64,000 nt of DNA from Agrocybe praecox (taxonomy: Eukaryota; Basidiomycota; Agaricomycetes; Agaricales; Agrocybaceae): contig OZ024843.1 of NCBI GenBank assembly GCA_964017145.1, positions 3,924,443 through 3,988,442 of the forward strand, given 5' to 3'. The notes below the pieces were generated by a model. It was not told the origin of the DNA, did not search any database, and saw only the letters and a program-made list of their open reading frames with translations. Below, piece after piece: positions 12,899 to 27,771 of this stretch. The translations under genes were made by a program, and so were the position numbers. Numbering within the stretch: the first letter of the stretch is position 1; every line of letters starts with the position of its first letter.

Positions 12899-13807
12899 AT
12901 GTATCTTTCATTTCCCATCATTTCTGCGTTTGACGGTTACGAAAGCACAATTTCGAATCTTCCGATGCAGAACATTATACGGGTATGATTCATCCCTCTG
13001 TTATGCGTTTCATATACATTCATCACATTGCAGACTGTTGCTCTTTACTTAGGAACTCATTGGCACTCCATCGTTCTGCGTCGAGGATCGATCATGGGAC
13101 CGTCGTCCTCATTTCTATTTTTTCCTTCGAAATCGCGTCTTGGTCTCTGGAGAGTAAAGATTCTAAGATTAATCGGCATGTTCTCGCCCACTTCTCTACT
13201 GGAAACACTTCGCTCTGCAATACTACTTCTGGCGAAATGGATGTGGGGTCGACGAATCCCTCAGGACACGTTGATGACTCCTGAAATGGAGGACAAGTAT
13301 TGGGAACGAATCAAACTTGGGCAACTAAATCTACAACGCTCAGATGCTCGATACGTCGATGTCAATGGAGTGCTGAAGTCTGATGTATCTTCGTTACCTC
13401 CTCTGGTCATGTACTATACTCCTGCTCTCCCACCCAAACTTCGAGAAAATCCAAGGAAATTGAAGAAGTACTATCTGTCGGCAAAGGATTATTGTAAATG
13501 GCACAGAATGGTCTTTCCGGGAAAAGTTAGCGGCACAACTATTTTTTTCAGCCAGAGTCTGACATTCACATGCTTAGGACCACCCAACGATCGCACAGGC
13601 GTCGAAGCTAAGGAAGATGCACGATCCAGAAGACTTGAAGCAAATCCACCGCATATCGAAGATGCTCCCCAACGGTCAGGCGCTGGATCCATGGACATCA
13701 AAATACCGGAAAAAATGGTTGAAATGGAGGGAATCAAGGAGAAAGGGACTGGAAGAATACTAACGTTAACTAAGCGTCAAATACAGAATCATGAAACTAC
13801 TATATAA
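12899..13807 (+). CDS. Hypothetical protein, basic, 285 aa
   Basis: Not recognised. Two exons, 12899-12982 and 13034-13807, join in phase 0 across a 51-nt GT-AG intron. An in-frame stop lies just upstream of the ATG at 12899. The first 100 residues are hydrophobic and basic, with a possible membrane or targeting segment (LLETLRSAILLLAKWMWG). The middle holds a conserved-looking stretch, YWERIKLGQLNLQRSDARYV, then PPLVMYYTPALPP and a lysine-rich region. The tail is polar. It converges with GRC3, only 23 bp away. Confidence 0.6.
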
Positions 13808-13830
13808 CTCTGTATAATCATAATCTTATA

Positions 13831-16385
13831 TTACATCTGTCCTCTTCTCATCAAGTTCCTCCTGATTCTCCTCTTGTCGGCACCATGAGCACCTTCCGGA
13901 GCCTTGCCCCATTGCAAGAAAGGTACATTATCACGATCAACACCAGCGATATCGCCAACATCAGCCTCTTTGTCTTCAAAGTTCCTGAAATCAAGCATGC
14001 CCCAGACGGGAAGTTCCATTTCGCCCTTGACGAGCACGTGAGAGTTTTCCAAGAACGAGTGAGGCAGAGGAGTGAGGATATGGAAAAAGATTTTTGGTGA
14101 AGATGGTCCGTTTTCTGTTGTGAATGATGATACACCCCGAATAAGGCCAATACCAACACAGTTGGATGATGCAGGAGATGGAGGGCTAGAGGTCCGATTG
14201 TACGGAATTCCAGATGTTCTGGTTTCAAACCCGATTTCCACATTTCCAGGCTCGCAGGCAACAAAGCCCACGATTGCACCATTAAGGACTTGGGCGATCT
14301 CTTCTTCCACGACGTCCTCGTTTCCTGCACCTGTAAGAATGATCTTGTCAAAAGCGGTACCGCAATCGACCTGGTAAGGTGGAATAGCACATAAAGGCCT
14401 TGAAACATCCCATGATTGCACGTTGATTTCGTTCCATGCGTCTGGAGTTGCATCAAAAGGATACCGAGCGTGGAAATACGACATGATCGATATCGCTCGG
14501 TGATCTGACGGTGTGTATCCCGCAGCTGATGATGATGAAGGTACGAGATCCAGAGTATGCACGAGGGCGGTAGTTGCCTCCATGGACGAGTAATCGTGGT
14601 ACGCGCCATAACCATTTTGTTGGCCACTGATAGTAATGGGGGGCACAGAGACGGGCCAATCTTCCCTCACTGGTGCGTGTATGTCGAAGATGTCGGTAGG
14701 TTCCAACATACTTTCAATCTTTTGTGTCAAATCTGCGCCTAACCCTTTGGACCATCCCATGGTATTGACGACGATGGGAATGACGTCGAATATCCTTTGG
14801 TCGCCAACTTCCGTGCCATCAAGGTCGGGTGTTTGTACATCCAGACGATAACTTTGAATTAAAGCAGAGATTGCATCAAGGTAAAGGGATGGCGACGATC
14901 TCGGTGTCGTCGACCCAATATAATGACTATATTTCGGTAAGATGGGATGCGTAAAGGGTGGACCTATATTTGGTCAGGATGTGATCAAAATATCTTCAGA
15001 ACATGCTTACCGAAAACTGGTTTTGTAATCATATTCAGGGAGACCATACCTCCAGGAGTAAATTCCGACTGGCCAAGATCGCATTCAAGGAATGCAACCC
15101 GTTGATACCTGAAAGTAAATTTATTTATTGACTTGGTTTGTTCAAATTCAATTCAAATTCAAAAAAACTTACGACTCGAGCAACCTGTTCATCAAAGTCC
15201 GTGCAAACGTGCTTTTGCCGCTGTTCTTGGGACCTTTGACTATGTATGCTCCACCAAGAACACTGTCTCTAGGAATAGCCGCACGATTGAGAGCGTCGGC
15301 CCAGGATGAGGGAAGGTTGAATACATGGCATTCTTTTGACAGTCGGCGGACCTAGAAAATTGATAAGAATTAAAACGATACCAAATGTTGACCATGCAAA
15401 CCAAATAAAGACCTGAAATCCCGAAAGGAGATTCTATACTACTTCTTTGCCACCTTGACGGTTCAAAAACGCCTTCAAATGATCGACACACACGACCAAG
15501 ACCGTGAACATTCGTGTTTAATTCCTGAAGGACGACAATAGCTTGAAATTGAAGGAATTGTTGGAGACGCGGTGGCAAGTTAATAGCTCTTGATTCTGAC
15601 CTAGTTCCGACGCGTATAACGGGAAGGGGCGCTGAACGCGGGGCATACAGTGGATACGAGGTTCCTGATGCTTTGAGTGTCGTTCCGCATATGCTGATAG
15701 AGCCGTGCAGAATCGACAGGCTACATGTTCCCAATAGACACAGCGTATCTTCAGAATTTAGCCCAACCACTGTCGCGCCATCCTGCAAGCCTAAAGCTGA
15801 ACACTCTTCCCGAGATAGGATGAGTACGCTGTGATCCATCTCTGGTTTGAAAGTTGACAGTATCCGGTCGTCGTCGATTTCATTTCTTGAAACTTGCGGG
15901 TTGGGTAGAATCGACGAGATATCGAACGGTCCAGAAATCTCAGCGTCGTCTTGAATCGAGTCTTCGTCCGATGAATCAACTATTGGTTGGCTTGGGGACC
16001 ACGCCCTCTTCACCATAGGGTTTTTCGAGTTTTCCAGAAGGTCCAGCGGGTTAAAAGTTTCCAAACCACTCATAGCCGAATCTGATCCGTCATCCTCTTC
16101 GGAATCAACAACGATGATATCTGCTTGGGTTTGAAAGTCATCAGCCACGCGCTTTAGTTTCTGTTTCTGAGAATCTTTGCTATTCTTTGCCTTCTTGACT
16201 TCTGGACGCGGTTGTTGTGTAGATAACTTGCGTTTTGACTTCGGTAACGATGCTCCCGCTTGGGGCGATGAACCAGAGAAAGATTTTGGACCAGAGCTGG
16301 AACAAGACGGAACTGGTGTCTCCTGGGTAGAAGCAGCCTGAGAAGCTGCTAAAGCTGCTTTTCTGGCAGCAACAGCGCTTAACAT
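13831..16385 (-). CDS. GRC3: Polynucleotide 5'-hydroxyl-kinase GRC3
   Basis: GRC3/NOL9-family kinase, which phosphorylates the 5' end of 26S pre-rRNA during ITS2 removal together with the nuclease LAS1 and also promotes rDNA transcription termination. Four exons: 16385-15402, 15351-15173, 15108-15011 and 14963-13831, about 797 aa. A long disordered N terminus (residues 1-190) has Ser-rich, Lys-rich nuclear-localisation-like (PKSKRKLS, PEVKKAKNSKD) and acidic stretches. The P-loop GPKNSGKST lies near residue 368, followed by the CLP1/GRC3 hallmarks FLECDLGQSEFTPGGMVSL and VVNTMGWSKGLGADL. The C-terminal domain ends DKRRIRRNLMRRGQM. All introns are GT-AG and 50-70 nt. No defects seen. Confidence 0.94.
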
Positions 16386-16826
16386 ATAGGATATACGTAT
16401 GTCAAGTCGTATCCGGGGTCAGGACGTCAAGAAAACTATCGGAGATTGAATATCAATCGCAAGATCTTTCGAGCGGAGTTTGAATTTAAACACGACGTGT
16501 CGACGAGCGCTAATTCCTGATCAACTCGCAGTGTCATTCAATGAACAAATCTTCCTCTCAACATGTCATACAGACATCTAGACTGACCCAAATATGATTA
16601 TATGCTATGTTGCGTGTATCATGGGAGGCGGAGCAGGACGAATTATAATACTTGTCAAGTGGTTAACCAATTCCCTGACCAAGTCTGGTATTGCAGGTCA
16701 GCCACTACGTCTTTTTGTTAAATATCGCTTGAAGTTATTTTTTACAGAAAAACTTCAGGATACCCACAATCTTAGTACACTCTACCAAAACACTGTCTCT
16801 ATAAGCCACAGACTACACACCATTAT
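16386..16826. promoter_or_regulatory. Divergent promoter region between GRC3 and a Ser/Thr-rich gene
   Basis: About 440 bp separating two divergently transcribed genes; no gene or clear repeat inside. Likely shared promoter sequence by position only. Confidence 0.35.
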
Positions 16827-17627
16827 ATGCTTGAAGTTGTGAACTCGTTCATAACATCCCTCGCCCAACTATTTTTTTGTTCGCGTAGTTTTAATCCCAC
16901 ATCTGAGACTCGTACGCGGCAAACAAAAAGTGCTCCTGGAATGCTTTTTAACACGACGTCATCCACGCTTTCAGTCTCTGAGGAAACGACTAATGACACG
17001 GAGGATACAACAACGACTACTACTATGGAGCCTCTGTCCCCTAGGTCAAGCAGCTCTTTCAATCTTTCGCTTGTTAGCGATAGCATGGAAGATGATGAAT
17101 CCTACGACTCTCTTTTGTGCTATAGAGCCCTTATATCTCAACGGTTGCACACCGCTCGTGGGTTTGGCCTCGGGATTTATGCTATGTCTTCAGAAAACGA
17201 AAACCTTACCTTTGATGGTCTGGGTATCGTGCGGCGACATGAGGACGGGTGTGACGGAAGTTTGTCGGAGACTATGCTTCAAGAAATACTCACTACGTTT
17301 ACCGAAGACCCATTCCATCATCATTCCGAATCATCACCTCATGAAAAAATTATTCGACACTCAAGCCCCCCCAGAGATAAACCTACCCCCCGATTGTCGT
17401 CTTGCCAAAACTACGATCAAACTCATCTGGAACCGGCTGACCATCTGATCACTAGGACGAGACATTTTTCCTTGCCGACAATATCCAGTCAACTGAAGCG
17501 AGCATCGAATTTACCGACCGCAAAGTCCACAACCTCTAAACGTTCCAGATCGGCTTCATGTCCCAACATGCTTAACTCTAGCCAAAGCTCGAAGAATTTC
17601 AACAACCGACATGGCTGGCGCCTATAA
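16827..17627 (+). CDS. Hypothetical Ser/Thr-rich protein, 266 aa
   Basis: Not recognised. An intronless frame from ATG 16827 to the stop at 17627. It is low-complexity, with an acidic Thr run (EETTNDTEDTTTTTTMEPLS), a central ordered-looking part (LLCYRALISQRLHTARGFGL, NLTFDGLGIVRRH), a His-rich stretch and a basic tail with SKRSRSASCPN. Composition suggests a regulatory or nuclear protein, but no domain is visible. The length of the open frame and the coherent composition support it as a gene. Confidence 0.6.
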   Translation: MLEVVNSFITSLAQLFFCSRSFNPTSETRTRQTKSAPGMLFNTTSSTLSVSEETTNDTEDTTTTTTMEPLSPRSSSSFNLSLVSDSMEDDESYDSLLCYRALISQRLHTARGFGLGIYAMSSENENLTFDGLGIVRRHEDGCDGSLSETMLQEILTTFTEDPFHHHSESSPHEKIIRHSSPPRDKPTPRLSSCQNYDQTHLEPADHLITRTRHFSLPTISSQLKRASNLPTAKSTTSKRSRSASCPNMLNSSQSSKNFNNRHGWRL

Positions 17628-17994
17628 CAGGGCGCCCAGAAACCTTCTGAACTCGTATATTAGGCGGCACTCAAACACTTAAAGCTTTAAAGTCCAACCG
17701 CTCAAGCACATTTCGCGCTCAGGTCGGCCCATCTAAATATTTTAATCTTTGGTGACGAGATTTGCGGCCGCCAGCCTGAACAAGTATTGATAGCAGAATC
17801 ACAAGGCTCTGTAAACTTTATGGCAACTATAAAGACTGGGGAAAACACTAGACGCTTGTAATGACCTGGTCACGTGTGTGCACAGGTCGGGATCAATACA
17901 ATAATTTATGTTTTATGCGTTTGACTACTTCAACGTTAACTAGCCTCCCTCTTCAATGTTATTGCTGTGATTAGGCATCAGTGCGGCCTGAGTC
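17628..17994. other. Spacer upstream of the kelch gene
   Basis: About 370 bp with no gene; holds the likely promoter of the kelch gene. Confidence 0.4.
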
Positions 17995-20956
17995 ATGGCG
18001 AAGAAATCGCCAAACGCGGCCGCAAAAGCTGCTAAAAAGGAGAAGGCTGCTCAGAAAGTCGAGAAAAAGGAAACGAAGAAAGTCTTAAAATCCAAATCTG
18101 GTGGAACATTAAACAACGCAGAAAAGGGCAAGGTCAAATCTAAAGGAAAGAAAGCAAATGACTCGGACACGGACGACGATGATCTAGAGGGTATCTTGGA
18201 AAAGGTCGGATCAGTTCCAGGTGCACTCTGTATTTGATGAAACTTATCGCGGTGCGTGTAGTAGATGAAGAAGGAATGGGAAGCGGCGCACACAGTAACA
18301 GAGGAACTTGTGGAAGGACCCCCAAGTAGACGAGCCAATGCGACTTTAACTGCCTGCCCAAGCGGAAATCACTTGTGGTCCATTGGAGGAGAATTCTTCA
18401 GTGAGGACGGCAAGGCGGTGGGTCCTTTTTTGATTATTGCTTTCTAAAATATTGACTGTTATATTCAGTACTTTTATAACGATGTATTCAGATATTCCCC
18501 TGAAAAAGATGAATGGAGAAAATTTGTCTCTCCTACTTGCCCAGGTCCGCGATCCGCTCACGCCGTGGTTGCCTCACCTGCAGGAGGAGGGAAACTGTTC
18601 CTTTTTGGTGTGTGCACCATATAATTGTGGAAAGCCAACCCTGACACACGAAATATTAGGTGGAGAGTTCTCGTCCCTTCATCAAAACTCATTCCACCAC
18701 TACCGTGATTTCTGGTGTTTTGATATCCCAACCCACTCTTGGGATAGGATCGATACCAAGATCCGGCCAACCGCACGATCGGGTCATAGGATGGCTGTTT
18801 GGAAACACTATATAATACTTTTTGGTGGTTTTTATGATCCCGGGATCACCAGTATGTTCCCGTTTTTCTAATCACTGTCGCAGTCAGTTAAAAATTCCAC
18901 GGATTAGCACGCTATCTGAACGACCTTTGGTTTTTCGATACCCAGGAGTACAAATGGACTTTGGTTGAATTCAGAGATACCGCGTCTAGACCATCGTGCG
19001 TATATTGATTTTTTGCGTTTGCACGATTGTTGAATTTCCAGGGTTACAGACCTCGTAGTGGATTTTCTTTCTTGCCTTGTGCGGAGGGCATCGTTTTGCA
19101 CGGTAAATTGACCCGTGACTGTTGTCATTTTCCTTGCTAATTTTCATCAAAGGCGGGTATTGTAAAGAATACATGAAGGGGAAACGACCAGTTGGAGTGA
19201 TGCTTGAAGACACCTGGTTGCTAAAGTTTGTCGCTGCAATTCTTTAATTGCTCTTTCTTAACCCTTGCAACAGCATTTCGTTCCCATCTGAAGAATCCAC
19301 GTCGACTACTAAGTCAGGTAGCGCTATAAAACCTAAAGCCTCATCTTCCAAAACGGGTGCTGCGGTGCCCATATTCAAATGGGAAAAACGAAAGAGGCCT
19401 TCAGATGCATATGCTCCTTGCCTTCGTAGCGGGTGCACAATGACCTTATGGCCAGCACGCAACATGGGTGTTCTGTTCGGAGGTGTTACCGATGAAGATA
19501 CGAGTGAGGAACGATTAGATAGTGTTTTCTGGAATGATTTGTATGTCCATGAAAAAATATGGGTTCTCTGTGCCTTGATTAACCCTGAAATTATCTTAGG
19601 TACGGCTATCAGCTTACGGGCAAAGGAAAGTGGATCAGCATGACTCTGAAAAAGCCAAAAGCCAAGAGTGGCAAACGCTCTGGCAAGAAAAAACAGCAAC
19701 AAAATAAAGACAAAGATGACGACGACGACGACGACGACGAGAAGTGGAAGCTGAACCTGAGCAAATCAGGCGGCGAAGATGGAGACGATTATGACGTTGA
19801 GGTAAGTCTCTTCGTGCAGCAAGTCATCCTTGGTTTAATTTTTTTAAATGAAAATAAATCAGCCAGCGAGTCATTCCAAAACTCCATCCCAGCCGAAACG
19901 AGATACCGCCATATTAACAACGGGAGAAGATGGAATAAACGTCGATGATCCCTTGTCAACAACACCTTTGCCTCGGTATAATGCTATGCTTGTTGTCCTC
20001 CGCAACACGTTATACATGTATGTCGCTCCTACAAGCGTAGATCATCGCAATCTTGACTCATACATTTGTCTTCAAGATATGGCGGAATATACGAACGCGG
20101 ATCGCGAGAATATACGTTGGATGATTTCTACGCTCTTCAACTTGATAAAATGGAAGCATATCAATGCTTGAAGAAGAGTGACGTCATAATACCTGAGGGA
20201 GAAATAGAGAGTAGCAGTGATGAAGATGATGAAGACGAAGACGGCAGTGACGAGGATACGGACGATGAAGATTTGGATACCTTGGTCGACGACGAAGACG
20301 AGACTCGCATGATTGCGGAGAAAGATGACGACGTTGTCAAATTGGAAAAAGTTGTCGAAGACATATTGGAAGACCTGGAAGATGTGTCTCTAGCTGAGGA
20401 TGCGGAGGATGTGTCTATCGCTGAAGATAAGGTAAGTTTATTTTATTTCATATCCATGAATGTTGTACTGACGTAGTAGATATTATAGACTGATTTACGT
20501 GCTAAAGCGACTGCATTCATGGGTGTCTCGAAAGACACCACACGCTCTGCTGAAGATGTTCAAAGTACTCCTCTGCCTGGAGAGACTTTAGCGATGTTTT
20601 ATGCACGATCTCGTATGTCTGTTTTGCTTGATGTCTTCTTCTATTCTCATATGTACCCCAAGGCGAGTATTGGACCCAAAAGGCTGTGGAAAATAGCGCC
20701 AATAGAGGCAAACAACTTCGCAGAGATGGATTTGGTCTTGCAGAAGAGCGATATGGTCAGTCGATTCAGTCATTTCTTGTTTCCGGGGTTCAGTAGAGCT
20801 GAACCATGATATGCATTTTTAGCTGCTTATAAGCCGATGCTGGAGGAGGTTGAAAAGATTTTACAAGAAGCAGGTTTGGACGAAGACGAAATGGGAAGAG
20901 GAGCCGCTGGAGGACCTGCTCTTCCAGGTTCTGGAGCCAGCAGGAATAGGAGGTGA
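17995..20956 (+). CDS. KEL3: Kelch-repeat protein (KEL3/KLHDC4 type)
   Basis: Cytoplasmic kelch-propeller protein of unknown molecular role. The frame is kept across about a dozen short introns: for example 17995-18204 joins 18265 onward, and the later joins can all be read with GT-AG. The N terminus is Lys-rich (NAAAKAAKKEKAAQKVEKK), followed by EELVEGPPSRRANATL. Kelch blades include LWSIGGEFFSEDGKAYFYND, KLFLFGGEFSSLHQNSFHHY, YIILFGGFYDPGITTRYLND, GIVLHGGYCKEYMKGKRPVG, MGVLFGGVTDEDTSEERLDS and LYIYGGIYERGSREYTLDDF. Lys-rich and Asp runs interrupt blades 5 and 6. A long acidic insert (near 20203-20400) precedes the conserved C-terminal REYWTQKAVE region, which the family shares. The stop is at 20954-20956. 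Confidence 0.9.
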
Positions 20957-21424
20957 CCCACATAAAATTACAAAAATAAGGGCGTTAGTTGGATGTCCAT
21001 TTGTAACTAAAAACATATTTGGAGGTGTCGTACTAAAGTTCGACTCAATGTAGTCTCATTCATAGATTGAAGACTCGAATGGGTAGGACATAGGCGCCCA
21101 AGAAAAGCATCCAAGACAACAGTATTCCTTACAAGCTGGCCAGCTAGGTTATGCTTGTACTTTGAATATAATTCGTGCTTCACGTTACTCGCATTGTTCC
21201 AGCAATCGATTGATGTTCACCAGATTGTTCAGCCCTTCTGCTTTGGGATCTTGAGGGAGATAGTCTCGAAATCCAGTATGACTGTATAGTGTAACTTGCT
21301 GTGTTACTTGGAATACAAAAGACACGGCTGCCTCGAGAAATATGGCCGTGGGAAAAGCTGGCCACGAAAAACGCGAAGTTCACTGTTGGCGGTGCCAAGA
21401 ATTGTTTTATCACTGTAAACCACG
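20957..21424. other. Spacer between kelch and RVB1 genes
   Basis: About 470 bp of likely 3' and 5' untranslated and promoter sequence; no extra gene supported. Confidence 0.4.
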
Positions 21425-23533
<2,109 letters not shown>

Positions 23534-25429
23534 CGGTATTTGCCCCTTAATTTCTGTAGACTTATATCTGTTGAGTTTCTTGTTACTGCGCCGGGTTTGT
23601 GTATATATTGATTTTTGATGTTTAAACAGTGTTCGCCCACTTGTAGCATCGTTTGTAATTTTCAAAAGGGTATAGATATACAAGCAATATAGTAGTTCTG
23701 TGGAGTATACGGAACCGTAAAGCTGGGACTGACAATGACCTGATAGTTCCTTCCGGTTCTCTTTGTAGATGGCCGACGGTCATTCTTTCGAAACAAATCC
23801 TATTTTACTCTTTCCCGTGCTCGCCCTGCGGGGACCTGGCTACGGGCGTTCTCGTTACGAACCTTTTCATTCATTCGCCGAACCTCGTACCATTGCATGC
23901 GCGCCCTTCTGTCTCGCCAATTACAGTTTACTGGGATCAACAATTTCCTGAAATATCAGATGACTGCCGAATTGTTGGGTAAGATGATGAGGTTAGCGAT
24001 GTCTTCGGCCAGGTGGACATGGTCACAAGGGCTTTGAATTCGATGTACGGCGTACGGAAATAGTTCTTGGAAGCTTTGAAGGATTGGGTAACGTATACAT
24101 CTTTGCCCTTCGATAAAGCTACATTGTGTCATTATTTTCTACCCACTTCTCTTTCAGTGACAAGCGGGATACCCAATTAAAGCCACATCTACACTTCGCC
24201 GAACTTTACTTGCTGCGATTACCCCAGAAAATGTTCCGCGATTCTGTTCGGCGTCCCATGATGCCCAGAACCAACAAAATAGCTTTGCAACAACCACGAC
24301 TGTCCAACTTGGTCCCTCGCCTTATTGTGGAGCGTGTGCATGACGAAAATTCTATTTCTTCTTTCTGTCGGGTGGGACTTGTCCGATATGCCACTTTCCG
24401 GTTTACACCGTACCAAGAACCGTCGTAAAAACGTCGCGCTCGGTCATGTCGCGACAATGCCGAAGGTGTCCCAGTGCCTTTTTTGCCACATTCACTTTAT
24501 TTGAAGTCAAATTTATCGGCAGTTGGATGTAAGCGCCTAGATCACCTGGCCCAAGAGCACTTCGAGACACGTCTATTCATAACCACATTGGAACCTCTTA
24601 CGCGTGCTACTGGTAGGGTTGACGGAAGAAACGCGTGGGTTAACACATCCGGACACAGCTCTACCTGGTTCTCCATTATTTGCAATAACCACGTTGAACG
24701 CCACTTTAGATGTACACCTATCCTTATCTCTATTGAGAGAGAAACAAGAACCAATTGATCAACTTACAAACTATCAATGGGAGAACTGCTGACCTTGACT
24801 TTGTATCGTCAATTTTGCGCCTAGTGAGTTCCTGATCTGGTTTTTTTAATACTGCTCTGGTTTCTTAAGATCCCTTCTTTTCTTATTCGTGATAAACTTA
24901 GATGCTCCCGCTCCAAGTTCCCGTTTTCGCGGACGATCTTTCCTAAGCGACCTTATGAAATCTTTTTGAGATAGGCGTCATACCGCTTCCTTCACGCAGT
25001 TTGGACAACTGACAAATCAGGCTTTATCTGGACCTCTGAGTAATACCAGCTCCTTCCTTTCTTCGAATTTTCAATTGATTGCGTCAATGTCATTTACCAG
25101 GGGCTTACCGGTCTTTGTTATGGGCCTGGTGAGTCTCTTTATTCTTAACTTGTTAGACGCTTCGATTTGACAGGCTGACTGTGCCAGACTTTCCCAGATT
25201 CGATCGACCTGTCTGCCTTGTTACTCACCAGGCGGTGTTTCCACACCAGATCACGTCCCCCGCCTTAAAATGACCTACTGTCACTATGTGGGATTTCAGC
25301 AACCTTGTGCTCTTCTTCTTTGAGCATTCCGACGAGACCACCCTTCTGTACGCACAAGCTAGCGATCTTGAGTCAAGTTGCGACGAGCGACGGCTGGGAA
25401 GAAGAGAACCCGCACTCTAAGCAATTTCT
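23534..25429. other. 1.9 kb intergenic region
   Basis: No gene recognised. Overlapping short open frames near 24126-24800 on both strands lack protein-like features, and no matching repeat was found in the window. The right end holds a C-rich tract and the promoter of the DUF6593 gene. Confidence 0.4.
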
Positions 25430-25437
25430 TATATAAA
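25430..25437 (+). promoter_or_regulatory. TATA box of DUF6593 gene
   Basis: TATATAAA about 98 bp upstream of the ATG at 25535, followed by a C-rich tract. Confidence 0.55.
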
Positions 25438-25534
25438 GCACCCCCTCCACCTGCTTTTTGGCCCAATTCCCTCCCCCCCCCAAAATACCTTCTTAACACT
25501 AAAGCAGCTTCCGGGCTGGTCAGGATTCACGATC

Positions 25535-26297
25535 ATGCCATATGCACGGAACACGCTCCCTCTGGTGTATGAAGACCGCTCCGGTAACACAACGAACACC
25601 GACTTCGACGAGATGTACGAGCGTCGATACTATCACGTCGCTCGAGATTCTGGTACCACGAAGACTAAAATATACGAAATGAGCCATCGGACGTCACGAG
25701 CCCGACCGCCACCACAGATGGTTCTCATCGAGCTAGACTTCCAGAAGGACGAATCTCTTGGCACTATATCTTTTGTTCGACTTCCAAATATACGTAGTAT
25801 GTCCATGTCCCAATATTTACGGAAGACGTCTTTCTTCGGCCCGTATGTCATTGAGTTCCTCTCGCTTGGGGTACAGGCATCCTTATAATTATTCGTGTTC
25901 ATTTTGTTTTAGATCGACGACGAGAAAGTTCACAGGTTCTGATGGAAAAGAGTATAAATGGGGCTTCCGAACGACGCCCGGGCAGGAGTGGTCGGTGAGT
26001 ACTTTCTGCTTATTGCAGCTCACTATCCCATCTTCGTTAATAACTCGATCCAATTTCCTCAGTGTACGAACATCGATAACACCCTCGTGGCTCACTACGA
26101 TTTGAAACCTCCAGACGTCAGAACATATGGCATAGTTTCTGGACACAATCTGACGGTGTACGAACCTTTTGCTTATCTTAGTACAGGTGCGTGGAATTCC
26201 GTATTTATGGTCGCGTGATTCTTTTTTCCTAATGTTCTATGTAGAAGTCATTGCGACCTTCCTCATCATGCGGCAGATTCAGCAGTATCGATTGTGA
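25535..26297 (+). CDS. DUF6593 family protein
   Basis: Small protein of a family very common in Agaricomycetes and of unknown function. Four exons starting at ATG 25535. The joins are: after FFGP into STTRKFTGSDGKEYKWGF; after GQEWS into CTNIDNTLVAHYDLKPPD; and after FAYLST into EVIATFLIMRQIQQYRL, stop at 26297. The family signatures are the TGSDGKEYKW strand, the LVAHYDLKPPDV segment and the C-terminal hydrophobic IMRQIQQYRL helix. No signal peptide is seen. All introns are GT-AG with coherent phases. Confidence 0.85.
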
Positions 26298-26770
26298 TGG
26301 GTTCTCAAGATCTCACATGTTGTAGTGACAAATTGCCGCGTTCGCATTTCTGTCGCCGAGGGCAAAAGATTATTTTTAAACAGCTTTTACTCTATACAAA
26401 CATAACTCAGAAATGATTGCACTCTTTACATAGACTATATCAAGCCACACCAATCTTCGAAACCCGTCACGAACGTTCCTGGCTTATTTTTTGCTGTTCC
26501 CCATGTCTTTTTTATGCACATTCAGTTTTTCTGACGTCTTTTCGCCTTTCACATCAATGTCATCTACTTAATCTAAATAGGTTATACTTAGTCCCATCTT
26601 TCGGCATTTGTACAGATATCTCATCTCTAGGCTCTGAGATAGTTTATCTAGCCGTAGGCTTCCTTATCATCCACACATCCGTTTTTCCCCTGCGATAGCA
26701 AGGTCATATTATGTGAATATGGCTGCGTCTTTACAGGCGCCGAATGTGGCACTCAATTATATAATATAAA
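26298..26770. other. Spacer left of a MITE
   Basis: AT-rich DNA with no supported gene; the plus frame 26417-26698 is not protein-like. Confidence 0.4.
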
Positions 26771-27313
26771 CACGGCGGACATTTAACTGTCCAGTCACGC
26801 CGCGGCTTGTGCTGTCCGTTTACGGAGAATGTACCTGTCCAATCACAAGCCGTCACGCGCTAATTTCGGCAGTGACGCTCGAGGATTTCGTTGGTAACTT
26901 TCCTCTGACATTCTATGTACCATTGCCCTATATCCTAGATTGAGTTGTGTGTAGAGGGTACAGGCTCACCCCAGTAAGTTTTCTGACAAAATAAACTCAC
27001 ATGCTTTCATCTTGCAAAATTCAAAAAAGCCAATTCATAACCTGTACCCATAAAAATATTAAAGGGTGGCCATGCTGTTGGAATGTATCCATTGGCAGGA
27101 ATTTTTAGGTATCAGTATATATCAAGTGTTTAGAGCTATTATCGAAATTAATATAGTCAGGTGGGCGCCAATAATTGTTGAATTTTTACTGATTATAGTT
27201 CATTCGGCAGAAAACGGCATCTGTCACCACTCATCGTCACAGCACCTTGTAATTGGACAGGTAACTGGACGGCACAATCCGCGGCGTGACTGGACAGTTA
27301 AATGTCCGCCGTG
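26771..27313. mobile_element. 543-bp MITE with about 68-bp terminal inverted repeats
   Basis: Left end CACGGCGGACATTTAACTGT and right end its exact complement, continuing as an imperfect inverted repeat over about 68 bp that includes GTCACGCCGCGG. Flanked by AAA on both sides (26768-26770 and 27314-27316), consistent with a 3-bp target duplication. There is no open frame of note inside and the interior is AT-rich. The CAC terminus and 3-bp duplication fit a non-autonomous CACTA/CMC-type element; that assignment is inferred. Confidence 0.85.
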
Positions 27314-27771
27314 AAAGGTTTACCGACGCAGTCGCATGATCGACCAGCAGTATTTGATCAAGATCTTAAGCTCTTTCTCGCTCTCATATTATTACACACG
27401 AGACTCAGAAATCTGCACACCTGTCCGCTTGGTTCGAGGACAAAGCAGCCCATGACCTGGCCTATCCATCGTCCTCCGAGAATTGTAACGTCACGGTATT
27501 CGGGCTGGCCAAAACCTCAGTGGAACTTTTTTTTTGGAGAATTCTGTGATAAGTTACTAAGCATGAGCAATATATGACATTTTATGTACTATGTAGGACT
27601 GGGAGAACGATCCCTAGAGCAAAACATGTTCGATGGTAGGCACCGACTCGGACTAGAAACCCCGAAGCAAAGACGTAAGAGCGCGCCAGATACGGTTGAG
27701 GGTGCTGACATATTGTTCAGCTTTATGTCGAATCAATAACTTAGGTAAGGATCAATATACTTACAGGTTAT
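27314..27771. other. Spacer right of the MITE
   Basis: About 460 bp with no supported gene. Confidence 0.4.

Noticed and set aside
13851..14627. 258-aa alternative minus frame
   Set aside because: Shifted shadow of the last GRC3 exon.
19717..19740. GAC/GAT trinucleotide run as a microsatellite
   Set aside because: It is the Asp-rich stretch of the kelch protein, explained as coding sequence.
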